Shown here in pieces: positions 55,001 to 62,896 of a stretch of DNA of 64,000 nucleotides. The translations under genes and the position numbers were made by a program. The stretch is taken from positions 4,340,001 through 4,404,000 of the forward strand of contig NZ_CP010897.2 of NCBI RefSeq assembly GCF_000934605.2, given 5' to 3'. The notes under the pieces were generated by a model. The model saw only the letters and a list, made by a program, of their open reading frames with translations. It had not been told where the DNA came from and did not search any database. Each line of letters opens with the position of its first letter. Within the stretch, counting starts at the first letter, position 1. Source of the stretch: Pandoraea vervacti. Lineage in GTDB: Bacteria; Pseudomonadota; Gammaproteobacteria; Burkholderiales; Burkholderiaceae.

Positions 55001-55308
55001 ACATCGAGCCCGAGGTCGAGCGAGAACTGCAACGTAATGACCGACGCGCCGCCCGAACTCGTCGACGACATCTGGTTGAGCCCCGGCATCTGACCGAACT
55101 GACGCTCCAGCGGTGCGGTGACCGACGAGGTCATCACATCCGGACTGGCGCCCGGATAGAGCGTGACCACCTGAATGGTCGGATAGTCGACTTCCGGCAG
55201 CGCCGAGAGTGGCAACAGCCGGTAGGCGACGAAACCGGCAAGCAGGATCGCCAGCATCAGCAGCGATGTGGCGACCGGTCGGAGAATAAACTGGCGGGAC
55301 GGATTCAT
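52084..55308 (-). CDS. mdtB: RND multidrug efflux pump subunit, MdtB-like
   Basis: 1074 residues. Starts NPSRQFILRPVATSLLMLAI and has ALPEVDYPTIQVVTLYPGAS, TSSVTAPLERQFGQMPGL and ATGFVVDDAIVMIENIARYM. Twelve membrane segments. The C-terminal ~45 residues are Gly/Pro/Arg-rich (GGHDDRGGPGGPAGPGN), an extension not typical of E. coli MdtB. Translationally coupled to mdtC; 138 bases after the adaptor gene. Together they should form a hetero-trimeric transporter. Confidence 0.94.
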   Translation of the reverse strand: MNPSRQFILRPVATSLLMLAILLAGFVAYRLLPLSALPEVDYPTIQVVTLYPGASPDVMTSSVTAPLERQFGQMPGLNQMSSTSSGGASVITLQFSLDLGLDVAEQEVQAAINSASNLLPSDLPMPPIYNKVNPADTPILTLAIMSKTMPLPKLQDLVDTRVAQKISQLPGIGLVSISGGQRPAVRIQVNPRAITSYGLNIEDVRTSIAAANVNQAKGSFDGPLRASTIDANDQLASADEYRNLVIAYKNGGPIRLSDIADVIDGAENTKLAAWADTTPAIVVNVQRQPGANVIETVNKVKALLPQLQAALPGSIDMQLLTDRTTTIRASVSDVQFELILAVALVVMVIFLFLRNVSATIIPSVAVPLSLIGTFGVMYLAGFSINNLTLMALTIATGFVVDDAIVMIENIARYMEQGEKPLQAALKGAEQIGFTIISLTFSLIAVLIPLLFMGDVVGRLFREFAITLAVSILISAVVSLTLTPMMCAKLLRHVPEEKQGKFYRKTGAMFDRIIAKYGEWLTWVLDRQRATLLVALGTLVLTVLLYLWVPKGFFPVQDTGVIQGISEAPQSISFAAMGERQQALVAAVLKDPAVQSVSSFIGVDGVNATLNSGRLLINLKDKATRGVDASEVIRRIQPEVAKVPGIALYMQPVQDLTIEDRISRTQYQFTLQDPSLDTLGVWVPKLVEKLQHVPQLADVTSDLQVNGLQAYVDIDRDTASRLGVTPASVDQTLYSAFGQRLISTIYTQASQYRVVLEVANDYQRGPDALKGIYVASSSGVQVPLTSFARIVEKPTPLAINHQAQFPAATISFNLAKGASLGEAVKAITEAEQSIGLPISTQTTFQGAAQAFQASLSNTLWLILAAVVTMYIVLGVLYESYIHPITILSTLPSAGVGALLALMVSGNDISVIAIIGIILLIGIVKKNAIMMIDFALEAEREHGMAPREAIYQACLLRFRPILMTTMAAVLGALPLMLGSGVGSELRQPLGITMVGGLMVSQVLTLFTTPVIYLWFDRWALRARAWRERRFGPSEDTSQGGHDDRGGPGGPAGPGNAGGPGGGSGPAGAITTDGPAR

Positions 55309-55446
55309 TGGCTACGTTGAAGGGCGTCTCTTTTTTGGTGGCATGAGCGAAGCTCGAGCGGAATCTGAGCGGAACCATGGGGGAGCGAGGCCAGGAAGCG
55401 ACGGTCTGCGCGTGCGCCCCGTTGCCTCCCTACCCCCTTTTGTCCC

Positions 55447-56808
55447 TTACTGACCCTGACGGCGATGTGCGCCGCCATTGCCGCTACGCTTCTCGCCCGG
55501 TTCACGCGGCGCTACGGCCGCCGCGCGGCTCTCGGGCGTAATCACTTCGACCTTTGCGCCGTCGCGCAACTTGTCCATGCCGTCGATCACCAGCTTCTCG
55601 CCCGGCTCGATGCCCGACTCCACCGCCGTATGGGTGCCGTCGGTCGGACCGAGCTTCACCGTCTTGAGCTTGACCGTCTGGTCTGCCTGCACGGTGTAGA
55701 CGAAGCTGCCTTGCGTGCCGCGCTGCACGGCCGCGCTTGGAATGAGTGTCGCGCCCTTGAGCGTGTCCACCAGCATCTTCACGTTGACGAACTGATTCGG
55801 GAAAAGCATGCCGTCCGCGTTGGCGAACTCGGCCTTGAGCTTTACCGTGCCCGTCGTGGTATCGATCTGGTTATCGATGGATGCAAGCTTGCCTTGCGCC
55901 AGCCGGATCTTGCCGGCGCGGTCGAAGGCCTCGACGGGCAGCGCTTCACCAGCGCGCGTGCGTGTGACGACCTTCGGCAGATTGTCTTCCGGAATCGTGT
56001 AGACGACCGTGATCGGCGTGACTTCGTTGATGATGACGATGCCGTTGGTGTCCGACGCATGGATGATGTTGCCCGGATCCACCTGACGCAGGCCCGCAAG
56101 GCCCGAGACTGGCGCACTCACACTCGCATATGTCAATTGCAGTCGGGCGTTATCGAGTTGCCCCTGATCCGACTTGACGGTCCCTTCGTACTGCTTGACG
56201 AGGGCCCGCTGGGTGTCGACCGTTTGTGTCGCGATCGAATCCTGCTTGAGCAGCGTTTCGTATCGGGCGAGGTCGAGCTGCGCGTTCTTGAGCAGCGCCT
56301 GATCGCGCGCCAGCTGGCCTTCCATCTGGGTGACCTGCACCTGGAACGGTCGCGGATCGATCTCGGCGAGCAACTGCCCGGCTTTGACGAGGTCGCCTTC
56401 CTTGAAATGCACCTTCATCAGTTGGCCGTCCACCCGCGAATGCACGGTGACGCTTCGTGTCGGCGTGACGGTACCTAGCCCGTTGAGGAACACCGGCAGA
56501 TCGCCCGTTTTCGCAACGACGGCAGTCACCGGGGTCGCCGGCGCCCCCGCGCCGGCCATGCCGCCGGGCGGTCCACCGCGACGACCGCCGGTCTGCGCCT
56601 GGCCGCTGGCATTTTGCGAATGCAGGCGGTAGTAGACACCCCCGGCGATGAGCACGACGATCAGTCCGATCACCCCCGGCACGAGCCAGCGGCGCGTGCG
56701 CGACGGCGCGGGGGATGACGAAACCGCGGGTGTTGGCGGCGCCTGCGGGGCAGGCGAACGCTCAGAACCGTTCGGTTTATCGGAACCGTGGGGACCGTGC
56801 TCGGTCAT
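55447..56808 (-). CDS. mdtA: RND efflux periplasmic adaptor, MdtA-like
   Basis: 453-residue membrane-fusion protein. A Pro/Ser-rich cytoplasmic leader precedes one membrane anchor (~38-58, RWLVPGVIGLIVVLIAGGVY). The lipoyl half-motif GTVTPTRSVTVHSRVDGQL and VHFKEGDLVKAGQLLAEIDP follow, then an alpha-hairpin and beta-barrel (APVSGLAGLRQVDPGNIIHA). A good ribosome site (gagga) precedes the ATG at 56808. First gene of the operon mdtA-mdtB-mdtC-outer-membrane factor; its promoter lies in the 597-base gap shared with the response-regulator gene. Confidence 0.94.
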   Translation of the reverse strand: MTEHGPHGSDKPNGSERSPAPQAPPTPAVSSSPAPSRTRRWLVPGVIGLIVVLIAGGVYYRLHSQNASGQAQTGGRRGGPPGGMAGAGAPATPVTAVVAKTGDLPVFLNGLGTVTPTRSVTVHSRVDGQLMKVHFKEGDLVKAGQLLAEIDPRPFQVQVTQMEGQLARDQALLKNAQLDLARYETLLKQDSIATQTVDTQRALVKQYEGTVKSDQGQLDNARLQLTYASVSAPVSGLAGLRQVDPGNIIHASDTNGIVIINEVTPITVVYTIPEDNLPKVVTRTRAGEALPVEAFDRAGKIRLAQGKLASIDNQIDTTTGTVKLKAEFANADGMLFPNQFVNVKMLVDTLKGATLIPSAAVQRGTQGSFVYTVQADQTVKLKTVKLGPTDGTHTAVESGIEPGEKLVIDGMDKLRDGAKVEVITPESRAAAVAPREPGEKRSGNGGAHRRQGQ

Positions 56809-57405
56809 GACTTCCTCGTAACAGCGGAGTAGTTGGCGGATTCGTCCAATCCGGACGACGTTCTTTTTTATCGGATTGCTGCGTCGCGGCAAATCGCCCG
56901 AAACGTCGGAAACGCCCGGACGACGACGCACACTTCATTGGCTGATCAGCATAGCAGACGCTTGCAACAGGTTGATGCGATGGCTTGTTACAAGTGCTTT
57001 CTCTGTGCCGGCGCTCGGAAAGATCCGATGCAGCAGAAAGACCCGCCGCATCGGCGAAAGGTTCTCGATTCAGGTGCGATTGGCCGCTGTGGCGGGCTTC
57101 GCATCGCCCGACCGAGCCTTACCGATCCTTACCGAGCCTTACCGCGCCTTACCATGCACGAGCACGCCTTGCCGTGATTTGCCTCGCCGCAGCGTTCTCG
57201 TGACATGAGACGTGCAGCTGGGTAGGAATCGACTTCCGGAAAACGGTGAATCGGGAAGTCTGATTAAGAGAACGAACTTTACGCGACGCCCGCGAAATTC
57301 ATGCGTCATCGAAGCTCGCTCTATTATTACGCATCGTTACAGGCGACCAAGACTGTAATTTCCGGAAACAAAACACGTGCAAAGCTGTGCAGGGAGGCCA
57401 CTATC
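56809..57405. promoter_or_regulatory. Divergent regulatory region between the efflux operon and its two-component genes
   Basis: 597 bases. Several short overlapping frames are open but none has a credible product. The last ~170 bases before the response regulator are AT-richer and probably hold its promoter. A 10-bp direct repeat array lies at 57111-57150. Confidence 0.6.
57111..57150. repeat. Four-copy 10-bp direct repeat, helical-phase spacing
   Basis: The 10-mer accgagcctt occurs at 57111, 57121 (accgatcctt), 57131 and 57141 (accgcgcctt), so accgNNcctt repeats with exactly one helical turn of spacing. OmpR-type regulators bind direct repeats at about this spacing, and such a regulator is encoded 256 bases to the right. 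Function is unproven. Confidence 0.7.
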
Positions 57406-58152
57406 ATGACGACACAACCTGTCCGAACGAATATGAAGATTCTTGTTGTCGACGACGATCCCGATCTGCGTGACCTGCTGCGCGAGTATTTGAGCCGCCA
57501 CGGCTTCTCCGTGGCGGTGATGCACGATGGCGAAGGGCTGGCTGCGCGCCTCGAGCGGGAGCGCCCCGCCCTGATCGTGCTCGATCTCATGATGCCCAAG
57601 ATCGACGGGCTGACCGCGCTGCGCGACCTGCGCGCGCGAAATGACGACGTGCCGGTCATTCTGCTGACCGCGCGCAGTGACGAGATCGATCGTATCGTGG
57701 GGCTGGAAATCGGCGCCGACGATTACCTTGGCAAGCCCTTCAGCCCGCGTGAGCTGCTCGCCCGTATCAACGCCGTGCTGCGTCGTCGCAAGACCCCGGA
57801 CGCGGCCGTGCCGGAACAGCGCGAAAACTACGCGTTCGGGCCGTTCATGCTCGACTTCCGCAGCCGCACGCTCACGCGCGACGCGCAGTTGCTCACGCTC
57901 TCGGACGGTGAGTACGGATTGCTGCGTCTGCTCGTGAACCATGCCATGCAGGTACTTTCGCGCGAACGCATCATCGAATTGCTGTACGGCGCGGACAGCG
58001 ACGTCAACGACCGCGGCATCGACGTGCAGATCTGGCGCCTGCGCCGTCTGCTCGACGAAGACGCGCAGAGCCCGCGCTTCATCCAGACCGTGCGTGGACG
58101 CGGTTACATCTTCGTTCCGGACGGCCAACGCGCCGACATGGCTGCCGGTTGA
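57406..58152 (+). CDS. OmpR/PhoB-family response regulator
   Basis: 248 residues. Receiver domain with acidic D16-D18 (ILVVDDDPDLRDLL), phosphoacceptor D60 in LIVLDLMMPKIDG, and K110 in GADDYLGKPFSPREL. Winged-helix output: LTLSDGEYGLLRLLVNHAMQ and IDVQIWRLRRLLDE-RFIQTVRGRGYIF. The ATG at 57406 has gggagg before it; the frame is open from 57301. Followed after 202 bases by the sensor kinase. Divergent from the RND operon, so a BaeR-like control of efflux is likely. Confidence 0.95.
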   Translation: MTTQPVRTNMKILVVDDDPDLRDLLREYLSRHGFSVAVMHDGEGLAARLERERPALIVLDLMMPKIDGLTALRDLRARNDDVPVILLTARSDEIDRIVGLEIGADDYLGKPFSPRELLARINAVLRRRKTPDAAVPEQRENYAFGPFMLDFRSRTLTRDAQLLTLSDGEYGLLRLLVNHAMQVLSRERIIELLYGADSDVNDRGIDVQIWRLRRLLDEDAQSPRFIQTVRGRGYIFVPDGQRADMAAG

Positions 58153-58354
58153 TGCGTCGGCCATCCGCATTCGACACGTGCCCGACGTGCCGCACCGACA
58201 CTAGGTACGGCGTTGCCATCGTTTCGCTCGGCGACGCCACTTCCCGGTCTGGCGAGGACTCCGGCATGCAGCCGATATCGTTTTCATTCGCCCCGCCGGC
58301 GCATGCGTTGCCTACGGTAGCGACGGCACCGGCGGCCCGGTCGCGGAGCCCTCT

Positions 58355-59629
58355 ATGAAAGGCCGTTTCGATACGCTGTTCGGCCGGCTCGCCCTGCTGA
58401 TCATCGCCGCGCTGGTCATCAGCCACTTCTCCTATCTCACGATCCTTCGCAGCGATCACGACGACACGCGCGTGCAGAACGCCGCCGAGCAGATGGCCTT
58501 CATCATCAAGGCTGCATCGGAGGTCCATGAGGGCAATTCGAACCTCACACTGCCCGATCTCGTGCAGGTGGTGCCCGTCTCGCTCGCGCATGGCGACGTG
58601 TTCGAGCCCGCCAACAAGAGCGCACGCCTGACGACGGAACTCGCCCGCCGCCTGCCTGCCGGCACGCAATTGCGTGTGGAGCACACGCCGCCACCGCGTA
58701 TCTGGGCCCGGCTGCCGGACCGCGACTACTGGATCGCCACGCCAATCCTGTCCGTGCGCAACCCGCCGGGAACCGCCACGATCCTGCCCGGACTGGCGGC
58801 CGTGCTCGGTATCACCGTCATCTTCGCGCTCTTCGCCGCGTGGCAGTTGCAACGCCCGGTACGCGACATGGCCGCCGCCGCAGAGCAATTGGCGACCCAT
58901 CGCGTTCGAACGCAGGTCAAGGAGCGCGGACCACTGGAGCTGCGCCAGCTGACCGAGCGTTTCAATCGCATGAGCCAGGACATCGTGCAGACCGACCGCG
59001 AACGCAATACGATGCTCGCCGGCATTGCACATGACCTGAAGACACCGCTCGCGCGCCTGCGACTGCGCGCGGAGATGCTCGACGACGTGCAGATGAGCGA
59101 AGGCATCACCCGCGATGCCGAATCGATGACCCGTATCGTCGATCAGTTCCTGCTCTTCGCGCGCGGCGTGGAACTCGATAGCGCTGCGTCGCCCGTTGAG
59201 GCCCGGCTCCCGGCGCTTGCCGCGCCGTTCCTCGATCAGGGCTACGCGGTCGAGCTCGATCTCCAGGCGGGACCGGGTTTCAAGCTGCGTCAGACTTATC
59301 TCGAACGCATCGTGAACAATCTGCTCGATAACGCAGTGACTTACGGACGCGCACCGCTCGCGATCCGTACTTCGCAAGACGCGGGGGGCTGGCGCCTCGT
59401 GATTGAAGACAGTGGTCCCGGCATTCCCAATGAGGACATCAACCGTGTGGTGCGCCCCTTCGTACGCCTGGATCCGGCGCGTGGCGGTAACGCGCATTGC
59501 GGCCTGGGACTCGCCATCGTCGACAAGCTCACCCAGCAACTCGGCGGCCGAGTGTCGTTTGCGAACCGTCCCTCGGGCGGTTTGCAAGTCACGCTGATGT
59601 TCCCGCCGGACGATCCCGGGGCGGAATAA
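58355..59629 (+). CDS. EnvZ-like sensor histidine kinase
   Basis: 424 residues. Two membrane segments (~11-31 LALLIIAALVISHFSYLTIL; ~143-165 ILPGLAAVLGITVIFALFAAW) flank a periplasmic domain of ~110 residues. HAMP follows (LQRPVRDMAAAAEQLATH). Phosphoacceptor H226 is in AGIAHDLKTPLARLRLR; the ATPase has NNLLDNAVTYG, EDSGPGIP and GLGLAIVDKLTQQLGG. It is the partner of the upstream response regulator. An intrinsic terminator follows at 59714. The RR-kinase gap of 202 bases is long for such a pair. Confidence 0.94.
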   Translation: MKGRFDTLFGRLALLIIAALVISHFSYLTILRSDHDDTRVQNAAEQMAFIIKAASEVHEGNSNLTLPDLVQVVPVSLAHGDVFEPANKSARLTTELARRLPAGTQLRVEHTPPPRIWARLPDRDYWIATPILSVRNPPGTATILPGLAAVLGITVIFALFAAWQLQRPVRDMAAAAEQLATHRVRTQVKERGPLELRQLTERFNRMSQDIVQTDRERNTMLAGIAHDLKTPLARLRLRAEMLDDVQMSEGITRDAESMTRIVDQFLLFARGVELDSAASPVEARLPALAAPFLDQGYAVELDLQAGPGFKLRQTYLERIVNNLLDNAVTYGRAPLAIRTSQDAGGWRLVIEDSGPGIPNEDINRVVRPFVRLDPARGGNAHCGLGLAIVDKLTQQLGGRVSFANRPSGGLQVTLMFPPDDPGAE

Positions 59630-59949
59630 CGCCTCGCCCCGGTCAGACGCCAGAAGCCAGACGCCGTTCTCACAACGGTAAATGCGTACGTCCGGCGCAA
59701 TTCCCACCCAATGAAAAAACCCGCCGTCGATGAACGAACGGCGGGTTTTATCTTTTACGGCACTGCATCACATCAAGCCACAGCCAGGCGATCCGGGTTG
59801 GGGGGCAATGCGACTACTGGGCTGCGCTTTACTGCTCTCAGGGACACGATGGAGACGGCAAGGTGCTGTGCGAGTGAGACACAGCGACCTTTGCTCCCCA
59901 GCCACCCTGGCATGTGACCGGCAATGCCAGTCCGGCTTACGCCGGCGGA
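59630..59949. other. Intergenic stretch between the kinase and H-NS-like genes
   Basis: 320 bases between convergent genes. It holds the terminator at 59714-59756; beyond that I see no gene, repeat or RNA motif. Confidence 0.5.
59714..59756 (+). terminator. Intrinsic terminator after the kinase gene
   Basis: An 11-bp stem (aaacccgccgt / acggcgggttt) with a 10-base loop is followed by tatctttt and preceded by aaaa. It fits termination of the regulator-kinase transcript, and its symmetry allows use from the other side as well. Confidence 0.88.
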
Positions 59950-60240
59950 TTACTTGATCAGGAATTTCTCTTTGTTCTTCCCGACCCACTTCGGCGCGCG
60001 GCCACGGCCCGACCACGTTTCGCCGGTAGCCGGGTTCATGTATTTCGGAGCGATTTGCGCACGAACGGCGCGGCGGCGGCCGTCCGACGTGGCAAGACCC
60101 AGATCCTTCGCAGTGAGATCATATTCCTGGATCTTCTGCTTGACGGCGGCAATGACCTCGGCCACTTCACGGGCACGGGCCTCTTCGATCTGCTTTTCGA
60201 TTTTGTCGCGTTGCGCGACCAGTTCCTTATAGCTTGCCAT
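59950..60240 (-). CDS. H-NS-family nucleoid protein
   Basis: 96-residue H-NS-like DNA-binding protein of the betaproteobacterial type. The N-terminal half is a coiled-coil oligomerisation region (MASYKELVAQRDKIEKQIEE). The C-terminal DNA-binding loop is visible as YMNPATGETWSGRGRAPKW, where TWSGRGRAPKW is the family's minor-groove motif. It probably silences AT-rich, acquired DNA. The promoter side (60241-60310) is AT-rich. It stands beside the IS3 element and an AT-richer island. Confidence 0.95.
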   Translation of the reverse strand: MASYKELVAQRDKIEKQIEEARAREVAEVIAAVKQKIQEYDLTAKDLGLATSDGRRRAVRAQIAPKYMNPATGETWSGRGRAPKWVGKNKEKFLIK

Positions 60241-60504
60241 CTGGCGTGTCCTTACATTGTTAAAAATGGATCGCCACTTAAAATAGCACGAGTTTTAATA
60301 ATTTGAAAACCGCATTTCCGGCAAATGAGTCTGAGGACGCACAAATCGCATTGAATTGTCCGAGAGACACTTCAGACAATGCACACAAACAGGGCATCAA
60401 TACGGATTACCGCCACATGCGCTACGGCGATAATCCAGCGAATATCGTCCGCCCGAGAAGCCGATTTCCGCCGCTACTTGATCAGGAGTCGGCGCGAGTC
60501 AAGG

Positions 60505-60520
60505 TAGTTGTCGCCTCGAT
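60505..60520 (+). repeat. Left terminal inverted repeat of the IS
   Basis: The sequence tagttgtcgcctcgat mirrors the right end with one mismatch. Its last base is the first base of the orfB stop codon (minus strand). Confidence 0.8.
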
Positions 60521-61611
60521 CATGCGGCCAATGACTGCATTTGGAGGGATTCCGAATGCGTTTTTACGACGGAGTCGCGTTCGGGGTTCAGGGTCACCGC
60601 ACCGATCGGTTCCCAGTTCCGTGTGCTGCCCGACCAGCGCCGGGGATTGCGTTCACGGGCCTGGAGATATACCTCGTGGCGAGCGGCGAGGATCGCGACG
60701 TCTTGCCCCGCATGACGCTGCGCAGGGCTGACGTATTGGATGCCGCTGTGCCGGTGATCGTGGTTATACCAGTGCACGAAGCTCGAAGCCCAGGCGCGAG
60801 CCTCGTCGAGGCTGGCGAACCCCTTGTCCGGGAACTCCGGGCGGTACTTTGCCGTGCGAAACAGGCTTTCGACGAAGGCGTTATCGTCGCTCACTCGCGG
60901 GCGCGAGTACGATGGCTTGACGCCCAGCCAATTCAACATTGCCAGCACGGTCGTGGCCTTGAGGGTCGAACCGTTGTCGCCGTGCAGTACCGGCTTGGCT
61001 GTCATGGCATGGATGCTTTCGGCCAGCGCCGTGCGCTTGACCAGATGTGCGGCGTGATCGGAGTCGTCGGTGTCGTGAACCTCGAAGCCCACGATCTTGC
61101 GGCTGTACACGTCGAGAATCAGGTACAGGTAGAACCAGCGCCCGACGATTTCGGCCGGCAAGTACGTCATGTCCCAACACCACAGCTGGCGCGGCGCAGT
61201 GGCTATGTGCGTGGTCGGCGGGCGACTCTTGCGCGGGGACTTGGCGCGGCCTCGGTGCTGGTTCTGCCCATGCTCGCGCAGCACACGCTGGAAGCTCGAT
61301 TCGCTGGCCAGATACACACCTTCGTCGGCCAGCATCGGGACGATGCGCGCCGGCGGCATGTCGGCAAAGCGCGGCTCGTTGGCCACTTGCAGGATCTGCT
61401 CGCGCTCTGCTGGCGTCAGCGCATGGGCCGGTGTCAGCCGCACCGCGTTGGACCTTCCATCACCCGATACGAGCCCTTGGCTGGCCTTCCAGCGCTGCAG
61501 GCTGCGCTCGTCGATGCCAGCGATCTCGCAGGCCTGCTCCAGCCGCGCGCCGGCCTGTTGAGCGGCTTCGATGTCGTGGGCCAGGGTCTGGCGATCTTCG
61601 AGCCCGATCAT
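60520..61611 (-). CDS. IS3-family transposase, catalytic subunit (OrfB)
   Basis: 363 residues with the retroviral-integrase-type DDE core: D147 in WCWDMTYL, D212 in LHGDNGS, and E248 in DDNAFVESLF. An N-terminal helix-turn-helix (EIAGIDERSLQRWK) is present. Its ATG overlaps the orfA stop as ATGA (61608-61611), so it can be made by coupled re-initiation, whereas many IS3 elements use a -1 frameshift. Both frames appear intact, so the element may be active. Confidence 0.93.
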   Translation of the reverse strand: MIGLEDRQTLAHDIEAAQQAGARLEQACEIAGIDERSLQRWKASQGLVSGDGRSNAVRLTPAHALTPAEREQILQVANEPRFADMPPARIVPMLADEGVYLASESSFQRVLREHGQNQHRGRAKSPRKSRPPTTHIATAPRQLWCWDMTYLPAEIVGRWFYLYLILDVYSRKIVGFEVHDTDDSDHAAHLVKRTALAESIHAMTAKPVLHGDNGSTLKATTVLAMLNWLGVKPSYSRPRVSDDNAFVESLFRTAKYRPEFPDKGFASLDEARAWASSFVHWYNHDHRHSGIQYVSPAQRHAGQDVAILAARHEVYLQARERNPRRWSGSTRNWEPIGAVTLNPERDSVVKTHSESLQMQSLAA

Positions 61612-62087
61612 TCGTCCTCGCTTCTGTTTTTGTTGAAGATCGCCTCGACTTTTTTTGATAGCACCAGCAGAGCTGCTGCCTCAGCCAGAGCTTTTTCCTT
61701 GCGGCGCAGTTCTCGCTCGAGCTCTTTGATGCGACGACGGTCGTCCTTGGTCTGCTGGGGACTGGCGCGCTTCTGCGCAGGCCCGGCAAGTGCTTGCGTT
61801 GCGCTGTCGCGCCATTGCTGTAGTTCCTGCGGGTACACGCCGTGTTCGCGACACCAGCCACCGCGGGCAGCCTCGTCCATGGCTGCCGTGGCAATCACCG
61901 CTTCCAGGCGCGCCGCGGCCGTCCAGTTGCGCTCGCGTGCGGGCCCGGCCAACTCCTCACTGCGCCAGCGCTCCAGCGTACTTGTGCTCACCCCGGTCTC
62001 ACGCGCCACCACCTCCAGCGGGGCGCTCTCCGGCGGCAGCAACCGAGCTACCGCTCTGTCCTTAAATTCTTGTCCGTATCGAGCCAA
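61608..62087 (-). CDS. IS3-family transposase, OrfA (helix-turn-helix/leucine-zipper subunit)
   Basis: 159 residues. N-terminal helix-turn-helix (GQEFKDRAVARLLPPESAPL, VARETGVSTSTLERWRSEE) and a C-terminal basic/leucine-zipper-like helix (KDDRRRIKELERELRRKEKA). It binds the IS ends and pairs with OrfB. The ~118 bases from its ATG to the right repeat contain a strong hairpin (62128-62166), longer than most IS3 leaders. Confidence 0.9.
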   Translation of the reverse strand: MARYGQEFKDRAVARLLPPESAPLEVVARETGVSTSTLERWRSEELAGPARERNWTAAARLEAVIATAAMDEAARGGWCREHGVYPQELQQWRDSATQALAGPAQKRASPQQTKDDRRRIKELERELRRKEKALAEAAALLVLSKKVEAIFNKNRSEDE

Positions 62088-62127
62088 CTTGTTCTCTCAT
62101 CATCACCCCCTTGCTGTGGGAAACCGC

Positions 62128-62166
62128 AGGAGGAAGGCCGCCGCCTACGGCGCCGGCCTTCCTCCT
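62128..62166. repeat. Perfect 13-bp stem hairpin in the IS leader
   Basis: The left arm aggaggaaggccg and the right arm cggccttcctcct are exact complements, separated by 13 bases. On the minus strand it precedes orfA by ~40 bases. Hairpins placed like this in IS elements can block transcripts entering from outside. Confidence 0.75.
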
Positions 62167-62205
62167 ACATCTACGAAACTTGAATCGGTCGAAGATCCAA
62201 GTTCT

Positions 62206-62221
62206 ATCGGGGCGACAACTA
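62206..62221 (-). repeat. Right terminal inverted repeat of the IS
   Basis: The sequence atcggggcgacaacta is the reverse complement of the left end with one mismatch. Confidence 0.8.
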
Positions 62222-62896
62222 TTCTGCCTCGGGGGGGAGTCCACGCGGCGTTATTAGTTCACGCTTCATGGTGCAAGACGCGGAAAGCTTTCCTCGCCTC
62301 ACAGACGGACATTCAGACAGGCCGACTTCACGCAGGATTCGAGGCGTCAGAATATACGATCACAAATATTTAATTGCATTCCGATCATTCTGTTATCCGA
62401 ACCACTGTAATCATTCGGACAATGCTTGCGAGGACGCCGCAATTTACGGATAAGGTAAGTGGCAGTTTTAGTTGGAAGATTCCTCGGATTTCGTCAATTG
62501 ACACGAGGATGCCGATGTCATGCCCTGCGCGTTCGTCCCACTGAACGCTATCGTGCACTATTGCGTTCCGGGTGAGCGCGGCACAAAGATATCTTCGGCA
62601 GGCCATTTTTTCGGGGACGAGCGGAAGTCGTGTCAGAAATAAATCCGCACATGGGGACGCTTCCGAAATACGTTGACGTATACGTCAAACTCGTACGCCA
62701 ATCTGTTTTCACGAATTCAGGAAGTTTTCGTAAGATGAGCGAATGCGCTGGCATGTCAATTCGTGCCAAGACGCCGTGCGGCAAGGCTTTTGGCGTGATA
62801 CATCAGAGTTTTTCGGCCTAATTAAGCTTTCGCTGATTTGCCGAAAAACCCGATTATCGATCGGAATTAGAGTTGATTCCCTATGGATTTGAACGC
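62222..62896. other. AT-richer gene-free island beside the IS
   Basis: 675 bases with visibly lower GC than the rest of the window. Four frames of 60-78 residues are open on both strands but none has a recognisable product or ribosome site. It contains a perfect 16-bp palindrome at 62674. It is probably decayed acquired DNA or a long regulatory region for the acetyltransferase gene. Confidence 0.55.
62674..62689. promoter_or_regulatory. Perfect 16-bp palindrome, operator candidate
   Basis: The sequence ttgacgtatacgtcaa reads identically on both strands. It lies 208 bases upstream of the acetyltransferase ATG in AT-richer DNA. The size suits a dimeric repressor site. No cognate regulator is recognisable in the window. 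Confidence 0.5.

Larger units (their letters stand above)
60505..62221 (-). mobile_element. IS3-family insertion sequence (complete, ~1.7 kb)
   Basis: Ends are defined by imperfect inverted repeats: left tagttgtcgcctcgat (60505-60520) and right atcggggcgacaacta (62206-62221), agreeing at 15 of 16 positions. Two overlapping frames encode the transposase subunits. No target-site duplication is seen: the left flank ends caagg and the right flank begins ttctg. The left repeat touches the orfB stop codon. I cannot name the exact IS without a database. Confidence 0.88.

Noticed and set aside
56833..57208. Two overlapping short plus-strand frames (110-114 codons) in the RND/regulator gap
   Set aside because: They overlap each other, are partly made of the 10-bp repeat, and have no ribosome site or family resemblance.
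59757..59949. tRNA or small RNA between the kinase and H-NS genes
   Set aside because: I could not fold a cloverleaf or find the conserved tRNA loops.
60541..62373. A 610-codon plus-strand frame through the IS
   Set aside because: It is antisense to the DDE transposase genes, whose catalytic residues are all recognisable.
62268..62821. Four small frames (60-78 codons) in the AT-richer island
   Set aside because: They lie on both strands, overlap one another, and have no ribosome site or recognisable product.
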